The notes below the pieces were generated by a model. It worked only from the letters and a program-made list of their open reading frames with translations, was not told the DNA's origin and made no database searches. The position numbers were made by a program, and so were the translations under genes. A stretch of DNA of 28,585 nt from an uncultured Woeseia sp. (lineage in GTDB: Bacteria; Pseudomonadota; Gammaproteobacteria; Steroidobacterales; Woeseiaceae): contig CALALV010000035.1 in the NCBI GenBank assembly GCA_937925605.1, forward strand, positions 1-28,585. The letters are read 5' to 3'. Of this stretch, positions 22,676 to 28,585 are shown one piece after another (position 1 is the first letter of the stretch; every line of letters starts with the position of its first letter).

Positions 22676-25554
22676 GCCTGCAGGCCGCCGACGACCCGCA
22701 GCCTGCGCCCGTCGGCGTCGACCGGCAGGTGCACCCTGACGACGGTGCCGTCGCCGGGCTCGCCGCGGATCTCGAAGCTCGCGCCGACCATCGTGGCCCG
22801 TTCGCGCATGCCGAGCACGCCGAGCGAGCTGGACTGCAGCAGTTCCTCGTCAGTGACACCGCGGCCGTTGTCGGCGATCGACAGGTAGATGCCGTCGGGC
22901 TGCGCACGGATCAGCACGTCGATGCGGTCCGCGCCCGCATGTCGCGCCGCGTTCGTCATCGCTTCCTGCGCGATGCGGAACAGCGCCGTGCGCGTGTCGG
23001 CCGACAGCTCCGGCTGCTCGCCGGAGGCCCGCAAGACGCAGCGTATTTGCGTGCGCTTCTCGAATTCGCCGGCATGCCACTCGATGGCAGGCACCAGCCC
23101 GAAGGCATCGAGCACTTCCGGCCGCAGCTGGGTGGCGATGCTGCGCACGCTGTCGATCGTCGAGTCGACGAGTCGCTCCATGGAGCGCAGCGATGCCCGG
23201 ATCGCCTCGTCGTCCGGGCGCCGATCCGCGTCGCCGACGTCGCGCGCGAGCAGCGTCAGGTCGATCTTCAGCGCCGTCAGCACCTGCCCGAGCTCGTCGT
23301 GGACCTCGCGCGAAATGCTGGCGCGCTCCTGCTCGCGGATGCGCTCGAACTTCTCGGTCAGCGCCCGCAGCTGGGCTTCCGAGGTGCGCAGGCGATCGAG
23401 CGTGCGCTCGGTATCGGTGACGTCGAGGCAGGCGCCGATGACGGCGTAGGTACCGGCGGACGGGTCGCGGGCCACGTCCATGGAGACCTGCAGCAGCCGG
23501 ATCTCGCCGTCGGTCCGCTGCAGCCTGACACGGATGCGTGCCGGCTTGCCGTCGTCGGCAACGGCACGGATCGCCTGGCGCAGGCGCCTGCGATCGCCCC
23601 CGACGACAAAGCCGAGCAGCTCGTCGAGCCCGATCGCGCCCGGCACCGGCTCGCGCCCGGCGATCCGCTGCAGCGCGGCCGAACAGAAAACCCTGCGACC
23701 GGCGAGGTCGTAGTGCCAGCTGCCCAGTTCCGCGAGCTGTTCGGCGCGCTCGAGCATGCGCTGCTGCTCGCGCATGGTGCGCTCGGCCGCGCGCCGGCGC
23801 GTGACGTCGCGGCCGTTCGCGAGCATCAGGCCCTCCGAGGTCCAGGGCGTAGCGGTCCAGGCCACCTGGCGGTACTCGCCGCCGCGATGCCGCATGCGGA
23901 CTTCGAGCGCTTCGACGTCCTCGCCGCGTTGCAGCCTCGAGATTTCCTCCGCGGCGTGCGCGCGGTCGTCCGGGTGCACGAGGTCCAGGTAGTTCATCGA
24001 GCACAGCTCGTCCTCGGTGTAACCGAGGATGCGCTCCGAGGCGGGATTGCAGCGATGCAGGCGGCCGTCGAGGTCCGCGATGACCAGCATGTCGACCGAG
24101 TGCCGGAAGAAGCGGTCGCGCTGCAGCTCGGTCTCGCGCTCGCCGGACAGCGGTTGCACCAGCGCCATGACCTGGTGCACGTTGCCCTGACGGTCGTGCA
24201 CCGCGCTCATGCTGACGTGTCGCCAGGCGCCGTAGGCCTCGCCGAACAGGCGGCTGCGCAGTTCGAGCTCGCAGCCGGGCAGTCCGCCGTCGATCATCGC
24301 GTTCATCTGCGTTGCGACCAGCACGCGATCCTCGTCGTCCACGCAGTCGAGAAAATTGCTGCCTATCGTGGTCTCGCGCGCGCTGCCCGTCATCTCGAGG
24401 AAGGCGTCGTTGGCATTGAGAACGCTGCCGTCTGCGCCGAGCACGAGCACGCCGAGGCGGGCGTTCTCGAACAGCGAGCGCAGCTTCTCCTCGCTAGCAT
24501 GCAGGGTCGCGTAGGCCTGCTCGAGGTCCGCAGTGCGCGCGGCGACGCGCTTTTCGAGCTGCGTATTCAGCTGGCGGACCTGCGCGTCCGCGCGCCGGCG
24601 CGCGGTCACGTTGCGGTGCGTGACGACCGCGTGGCGGTCCGCGCCGCAGCTGAAGGCGGTGATGCGGACGACGTACCAGCGCTGCTCTTTCGGCGAGTGG
24701 CAGGGGTATTCGAGCGTGAACTGCGCATCGTCGCCCGCGAGAATGCGGCGCATTGCATCGCCAACCTCCGCCGCGTGCGCGCAGTTGGCGGCAACAGCGC
24801 GATCGCACACCGCCAGGTAGTTCACGCCCGGCCCGGTCCGGTCGAGCAGTTCTTCCGGGCAGTTGTTCTCCGCGAACTCGGCCCAGCTGCGGTTCACGTG
24901 CACGATGTCGCCGCGGCTGTCGACGATCGCGATGTTGTCTCGCAACGAATCGATCGTTGCGCGCATGAACGAGTCTGACAGCCGTCGCGCCGTTTCCGCG
25001 GCGTTGCGGAACCTGACCTCGTCCGCCAGTGCCTGCCGCGCCCGGTCCGCCATGGCGAGGGTGCGGCGCAGTTCGAGATTCGCGATCACCTGACTCGACA
25101 GCGCCGCGAGCGCATCCGTCTGCTCCTCGTTCAGTTCACGGGGCCGGTGATCGATCACGCACACGGTGCCGATGCGGTAGCCGTCCGGCGTCACCAGCGG
25201 CGCGCCGGCATAGAACACGATGTGCGGCTCGCCGGTGACGAGCGGGTTGTCGGCGAAGCGCGCGTCGACGCGCGCGTCCCGCACCTGCATGACCGTCGTG
25301 CCGGCGATGGCCCGCGAGCAGAATGCGACTTCGCGCGGAGTCTGGCTGACGCTGAGGCCCAGCTTGCTCTTGAACCACTGCCGGTCCTCGTCGACCAGCG
25401 TCAACAGGGCAATCGGCGTGTCGCAGATGGCCGCGGCCAGGCGCACGACGTCGTCGTAGGCGGACTCGGGCGGCGTGTCGAGGATCTCGTAGCGACGGAG
25501 CGCCTCGAGGCGCGCCTGTTCCTGCTCGCTGGCGGGCGCTGGCTCCTTCGGCAT
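22672..25554 (-). CDS. Soluble GAF-PAS4-HisKA_3 sensor histidine kinase (NarX-like transmitter)
   Basis: A 960-residue protein with no membrane helix or signal peptide, so it senses in the cytosol. GAF (about 25-160) starts with the typical LDTPPESAYDDVVRLAAAI and contains the DRQWFKSKLGL block. PAS-like domains lie at about 200-320, 352-470, 478-590 and 608-715, with coiled-coil linkers. HisKA_3 has H752 in ISREVHDELGQVLTALK, the NarX/DegS-type site. The ATPase has EAMTNAARHAG (N868), DNGRGV (895-900) and GVLGMRERA. The ATG at 25554 has GGAGGGAG upstream; the longer open frame before it runs through the divergent promoter region and is unlike the family. It overlaps the LuxR-type regulator by four bases, making a two-component pair. 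Confidence 0.92.
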   Translation of the reverse strand: MPKEPAPASEQEQARLEALRRYEILDTPPESAYDDVVRLAAAICDTPIALLTLVDEDRQWFKSKLGLSVSQTPREVAFCSRAIAGTTVMQVRDARVDARFADNPLVTGEPHIVFYAGAPLVTPDGYRIGTVCVIDHRPRELNEEQTDALAALSSQVIANLELRRTLAMADRARQALADEVRFRNAAETARRLSDSFMRATIDSLRDNIAIVDSRGDIVHVNRSWAEFAENNCPEELLDRTGPGVNYLAVCDRAVAANCAHAAEVGDAMRRILAGDDAQFTLEYPCHSPKEQRWYVVRITAFSCGADRHAVVTHRNVTARRRADAQVRQLNTQLEKRVAARTADLEQAYATLHASEEKLRSLFENARLGVLVLGADGSVLNANDAFLEMTGSARETTIGSNFLDCVDDEDRVLVATQMNAMIDGGLPGCELELRSRLFGEAYGAWRHVSMSAVHDRQGNVHQVMALVQPLSGERETELQRDRFFRHSVDMLVIADLDGRLHRCNPASERILGYTEDELCSMNYLDLVHPDDRAHAAEEISRLQRGEDVEALEVRMRHRGGEYRQVAWTATPWTSEGLMLANGRDVTRRRAAERTMREQQRMLERAEQLAELGSWHYDLAGRRVFCSAALQRIAGREPVPGAIGLDELLGFVVGGDRRRLRQAIRAVADDGKPARIRVRLQRTDGEIRLLQVSMDVARDPSAGTYAVIGACLDVTDTERTLDRLRTSEAQLRALTEKFERIREQERASISREVHDELGQVLTALKIDLTLLARDVGDADRRPDDEAIRASLRSMERLVDSTIDSVRSIATQLRPEVLDAFGLVPAIEWHAGEFEKRTQIRCVLRASGEQPELSADTRTALFRIAQEAMTNAARHAGADRIDVLIRAQPDGIYLSIADNGRGVTDEELLQSSSLGVLGMRERATMVGASFEIRGEPGDGTVVRVHLPVDADGRRLRVVGGLQA

Positions 25555-25708
25555 GGCATCTCCCTCCCGGCCGGTCGACTGCCGGCTTCGGGCGGTCCTC
25601 ATCCCGGGTGGCCATATTCTACCGCCTCGGCGCCATTCTTCACGTGCGATCGGCGCTGGCGATGCGTCACAATGCACGGTGTGGGGGCCGGTGCCCCGGG
25701 CAGGCGCG
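25555..25708. promoter_or_regulatory. Divergent intergenic region, sensor kinase / DUF7009
   Basis: This 154-bp gap separates the oppositely transcribed kinase and DUF7009 genes. On the minus strand, TAGAAT (complement of 25616-25621, five of six -10 matches) lies about 62 nt before the kinase ATG, with no good -35. On the plus strand I find no convincing promoter. I see no small gene here. Confidence 0.35.
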
Positions 25709-26080
25709 ATGAAACTGAGGTTACGGGGGGATTCCCTGCGACTGCGGCTGACGCAGTCCGAGGTCGCTGCGGTCGGGGCGGGCGGCGAGGTTCGCGAGCG
25801 GACGCCCTTCGGCAGCGGGCAGGCGCTCGAGTACCGGCTCCGCGCGGACGCGGCCGCGACCGAGGTCGCGGCGGACTTCCGGGACAACCGCATAAGCGTC
25901 ACGTTGCCGGCGGAGCTTGCCGCCGGCTGGGCAAACGGTGCCGAGGTGACGATAGCCGCCGGGCAGGCCGTGGCCGGCGCCGACACGCTGCGCATCCTGG
26001 TGGAAAAAGACTTTGCGTGCCTGAGCGAGCGCCCGGGAGAAGACGACAGCGACGCGTTCCCGCACCCGGACGCGGGCTGA
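25709..26080 (+). CDS. DUF7009 family protein
   Basis: A 123-residue protein beginning MKLRLRGDSLRLRLTQSEV, the typical opening of the DUF7009 family. A predicted beta-rich body follows (LEYRLRADAAATEVAADFRD, NRISVTLPAELAAGWA), then VEKDFACLSERPGEDDSDAFPHP, which contributes one Cys and one His that could bind metal. There is no signal or membrane helix. The ATG at 25709 is chosen because the conserved N-terminus starts there. It converges on the YdeP-type oxidoreductase gene with only 3 nt between stops. No activity is known; a link with the neighbouring oxidoreductase is only suggested by position. Confidence 0.75.
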   Translation: MKLRLRGDSLRLRLTQSEVAAVGAGGEVRERTPFGSGQALEYRLRADAAATEVAADFRDNRISVTLPAELAAGWANGAEVTIAAGQAVAGADTLRILVEKDFACLSERPGEDDSDAFPHPDAG

Positions 26081-26083
26081 GCG

Positions 26084-28276
26084 TCAGGCAGGGCGGATGG
26101 CCACCGGCACCGACTTGAAGTTCGGCGTCTTGCTGCGCGGGTCGTGGCTCAGGCCGGTCAGCGCATTCGCCTCCGGGAAGTAGGCCATCACGTCGCCGCG
26201 GCGCATCGGGAACTCGTAGACGCGAACGCCGGGCATCTCGCCGTGTGCCGAGACCACGTGCACTCGTTCGCCGGCCTCGATGCCGAGCGCGACGATGTCC
26301 TCGGGGTGCATCAACACGGACCAGCGGTCGTCGGTGCCGCGGTAGCTGTCCTTCTCCTCGTAGACGATCGTGTTGAACTGGCCTTCGCTGCGCGCGCTGG
26401 TCAGCATGAACGGGTACTCGTCGCGATCCGCGAGCGCGTCCGGCAGCGGGCGCACGACGAAGCGCGCGCGGCCCGACGCGGTCTGGAACTCCGGCGTGTG
26501 CAGCAGGCGCCCGCGGATATGGAACTCGCGCTTCGCGATCGCGATGTCCTTGAGTTCCTCCATGCCGGGAATCGTCGCGGCGATGGCCTCGCGGATGCGC
26601 TGGTGCTCGGCGAAGCGGTTGAAATCGAGGCCGCAGTCGGGCAGCAGGCGGCTGCCGAGCGCGGCCAGGATCGTAACCTCGGAGCGCACGTCCGCGAGCC
26701 GGCGGATGCCGCCGTCGGACAGGCGCACGTAATTGAACATCGACTCCTGGGTTGTCGCCTGCGGCTCCTCGTCGCGCGCGGTGACCGGCAGGACCAGGGC
26801 CTCGCCCGAGTCCACGCCGTGCACGTGGCCCTGGTTCAGCGTCGTCGTCAGGTACAGCTTGAAGCCGATGCGGTCGAGCGCTTCGGCGGCGAAGCGGCTG
26901 TTCGGCGTGGCCGCGTACAGGTTGCCGCCCATCATCAACGCAGCGTCGACCCGGCCGTCGGCCGCGGCCTCGAGCCCTGCCAGCGTGTCGTAGCCGTCCC
27001 CGCGCGGCAGCTCGACGCCGAGGTGCTCCTCGATGCGCGTGTAGACGTCGTCGGGTAACACCGGCTTGACGCCGATCGTGCCGATGCCCTGCACGTTGCT
27101 GTGCCCGCGCAGCGGCAGCAGGCCGGCGTGGCGCTTTCCGACCATGCCGCGCAGCAGCGCGAGGTTGCTCAGGTACTCGATGTTCTCGACGCCGTGCACG
27201 TGGTGGGTGACGCCCATGCCCCAGGCGAAGACGACGTTCTCCGCCTCGCAGTACAGCCGGGCGACCCGGCGGACGTCCGCCTCCGCGACCTCGCAGGCGC
27301 GCAGCAACTCGTTCCAGTCGCTGCTCTCGAGGTCTGCGCGAAAGTCCTCGAAGCCCTCGCACCAGCGCTCGATGTAGTCGCCGTCCTCGGCGCCGTGCTC
27401 GAGCACGGCCTTCGCCAGCGCCTTCAGCAGCGCAATGTCGCTGCCGATGCGCGGCTGCAGGTACTCGCTCGCTATCCAGTCGCCGCCTTTCAGCATCGAA
27501 CCGGCGCTCTTCGGTACCGCGAAGCGCACGAGGCCCGACTCGCGGGCCGGGTTGATCACTACGACGTCGCCGCCGCGGTCCCTGAGCGCCTTCAGCTTGT
27601 GCAGCAGCCGCGGGTGGTTCGAGGCCGGGTTCGCGCCGACCAGGAATACGAGGTCGCAGCCGGCCAGGTCCGCGAGCTCGACCGTCGACGTCCCGGTGCC
27701 GATCGTGTTGCCGAGCGCCACGCCGCTTGCCTGGTGGCAGTAGTACGAGCAGTTGTTGACGTTATTCGTGCCGTACAGCCGCGCCAGCAGCTGCAGCAGG
27801 AATCCGGCCTCGTTCGACGAGCGGCCCGAGGAGTAGAAGAAGGTGCGTCCGGGCGCGGCTGCCGCGAATCGGCCGGCCGCGAGGTCGAGCGCCTCGTCCC
27901 AGCCGATGCGCCGGTAGCGCTTGCCGCCTGCCGGCTTGTAGACCGGGTGGCCGAGCCGGCCGAGGTGCTCGAGCTCGTGGCCGCTCAGTTCGCGCAGTTC
28001 CTCGAGCGGGTGCTCGAAGATTTCGTCCGGGATCGGCGGCTGGATGTCGGTGGACTGCGCCTGCACGCTCTTGTTGCAGACGGACGGGAACTCGTCGAGC
28101 TCGTTGACCATGCCGCCGCGCTGGCCGCCCATGCCGAGCGCGCAGGCCTTGCAGGTGTTTTTCGAGCGCAGCGCCTTGGCCGAATCGATCAGGCCGATGC
28201 GACGCACGGTCGACAGCGTATACAGCACTTTTTTAGCGCCGCCGCCGACGATCTCACGCGGGGACTTGCTGGCCAC
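26084..28276 (-). CDS. FdhF/YdeP-family molybdopterin oxidoreductase
   Basis: A 730-residue protein of the formate-dehydrogenase-like molybdopterin family, YdeP branch. Near the N-terminus, NTCKACALGMGGQRGG and FPSVCNKS supply C42, C45 and C67 for an iron-sulfur site. YYCHQASGVAL places C180-H181 where E. coli FdhF has its Sec140-His141 molybdenum ligand pair. Further cofactor-binding segments are LVFLVGANPASNHPRL, VVINPARESGL, LLPLRGHSNVQGIGTIG and, near the C-terminus, FMLTSARSEGQFNT. There is no twin-arginine signal, so it is cytosolic. The usual start is uncertain: GTG 28276 (AAGG upstream) or ATG 28312. YdeP in E. coli is linked to acid resistance and EvgA control; the substrate is not known. 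Confidence 0.9.
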   Translation of the reverse strand: MASKSPREIVGGGAKKVLYTLSTVRRIGLIDSAKALRSKNTCKACALGMGGQRGGMVNELDEFPSVCNKSVQAQSTDIQPPIPDEIFEHPLEELRELSGHELEHLGRLGHPVYKPAGGKRYRRIGWDEALDLAAGRFAAAAPGRTFFYSSGRSSNEAGFLLQLLARLYGTNNVNNCSYYCHQASGVALGNTIGTGTSTVELADLAGCDLVFLVGANPASNHPRLLHKLKALRDRGGDVVVINPARESGLVRFAVPKSAGSMLKGGDWIASEYLQPRIGSDIALLKALAKAVLEHGAEDGDYIERWCEGFEDFRADLESSDWNELLRACEVAEADVRRVARLYCEAENVVFAWGMGVTHHVHGVENIEYLSNLALLRGMVGKRHAGLLPLRGHSNVQGIGTIGVKPVLPDDVYTRIEEHLGVELPRGDGYDTLAGLEAAADGRVDAALMMGGNLYAATPNSRFAAEALDRIGFKLYLTTTLNQGHVHGVDSGEALVLPVTARDEEPQATTQESMFNYVRLSDGGIRRLADVRSEVTILAALGSRLLPDCGLDFNRFAEHQRIREAIAATIPGMEELKDIAIAKREFHIRGRLLHTPEFQTASGRARFVVRPLPDALADRDEYPFMLTSARSEGQFNTIVYEEKDSYRGTDDRWSVLMHPEDIVALGIEAGERVHVVSAHGEMPGVRVYEFPMRRGDVMAYFPEANALTGLSHDPRSKTPNFKSVPVAIRPA

Positions 28277-28334
28277 GTACCTTAGCTCGCGAAACCGACC
28301 GGTTCCCAGCATGCCACAAGCCGCGGGCGCCGGC

Positions 28335-28372
28335 AGCCGGCCGGCTGTCGACAGGCGCCGCATGCGCGGCGC
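28335..28372. promoter_or_regulatory. Chain of palindromes in the divergent oxidoreductase/alcohol dehydrogenase gap
   Basis: Three inverted repeats follow each other: AGCCGGCCGGCT (28335-28346), CTGTCGACAG (28345-28354), and GCGCCGC-ATGC-GCGGCGC (28355-28372). On the plus strand TCGACA (28348-28353) and CATAGT (28372-28377) form a possible promoter with an 18-nt spacer, and the last palindrome fills that spacer. Some chance palindromes are expected at this GC content. Confidence 0.35.
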
Positions 28373-28406
28373 ATAGTGACTGGTCATGTATCGCAAGGCC
28401 GCCAGG

Positions 28407-28585
28407 ATGAACGCCATGCTGCTAGAGCGGCTCGCGCCGGTGGAGCCGGGCAGCGCGCCGCTCTGCCCGGCGCGGCTGCCGCGGCCGGTGCCCGGGCCCG
28501 GAGAGGTCCTGGTCGAGGTCTCCGCCTGCGGCGTCTGCCACACCGAGCTGGACGAGATCGAGGGCCGCACGCCGCCGCCGCGGCT
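28407..28585 (+). CDS. Zinc-dependent alcohol dehydrogenase (3' truncated by window edge)
   Basis: Only about 59 residues are visible and the frame runs off the end. The start MNAMLLERLAPVEPG, the turn PVPGPGEVLVEVSACGVC and the following HTELDEIEGR are those of medium-chain zinc alcohol dehydrogenases. C41 is the usual catalytic-zinc ligand in the CGVCHTEL motif. The subgroup with CxVCxTELDEIEGR is annotated as zinc-binding alcohol dehydrogenase, oxidising alcohols with NAD(P)+. ATG 28407 has AAGG 8 nt upstream. In-frame ATGs at 28386 and 28416 are alternatives. It is divergent from the oxidoreductase gene and may share regulation with it. Confidence 0.85.
   Translation, partial: MNAMLLERLAPVEPGSAPLCPARLPRPVPGPGEVLVEVSACGVCHTELDEIEGRTPPPR

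Noticed and set aside
25555..25995. Extension of the soluble sensor kinase to 25995
   Set aside because: It would cross the divergent promoter region and part of the DUF7009 gene. The ATG at 25554 has a good Shine-Dalgarno sequence and the expected GAF start.
28313..28570. Extension of the oxidoreductase frame to 28570
   Set aside because: It would be antisense to the alcohol dehydrogenase, and homologous N-termini begin near the GTG at 28276 or the ATG at 28312.

Overview
The window comes from a GC-rich (roughly two thirds G+C by eye), free-living Gram-negative bacterium. The protein style (Nei glycosylase, BvgS-type unorthodox kinases, a RocR-like EAL regulator, lipoproteins and an outer-membrane-type protein) points to Gammaproteobacteria. 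I cannot place the genus. I see no tRNA, rRNA, CRISPR array, insertion sequence or phage gene. Genes are tightly packed with many 4-nt stop/start overlaps.

Layout. 1-2026 (+): the 3' part of a large TPR protein, translationally coupled to a small SnoaL-like lipoprotein. 2033-2167 (-): a 44-aa DUF3096 membrane protein. 2251-3102 (+): a secreted, probably outer-membrane protein. 3080-4824 (-): a two-gene unit of a class I glutamine-amidotransferase-fold hydrolase (peptidase C26) and an amidoligase. 4974-7303 (+): a MATE exporter and a YdjM-like inner-membrane hydrolase. 7311-7616 (-): an ABM-fold protein. 7712-9229 (+): a ComEC-like metallo-beta-lactamase protein. 9251-10196 (-): endonuclease VIII (nei), overlapped by a 47-aa DUF2256 zinc-ribbon gene.

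10280-25554 (-) is a 15-kb block made almost entirely of signal-transduction genes. In transcription order they are: a soluble GAF-PAS4 histidine kinase and its LuxR/NarL regulator (ATGA overlap); a 105-nt gap with a perfect 19-bp palindrome; a receiver-only protein; a receiver-EAL c-di-GMP phosphodiesterase; a 2194-aa MASE1-CHASE-PAS/GAF unorthodox hybrid kinase; a lipoprotein solute-binding protein; and a second unorthodox hybrid kinase. GTGA overlaps join the second unit up to the binding protein. The part list resembles the Pseudomonas Roc/Sad (RocS1-RocA1-RocR) and BvgAS/EvgAS systems. Here, however, the periplasmic binding module is a separate lipoprotein between two kinases. This is the best candidate for an undescribed system: a ligand-sensing, multi-step phosphorelay with a c-di-GMP-degrading output.

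25709-28585: a DUF7009 gene (+) converges on a YdeP-type molybdopterin oxidoreductase (-). The oxidoreductase is divergent from a zinc alcohol dehydrogenase (+) that runs off the window end, and the gap between them is rich in palindromes. All functions are inferred from recognisable motifs; no database search was run.
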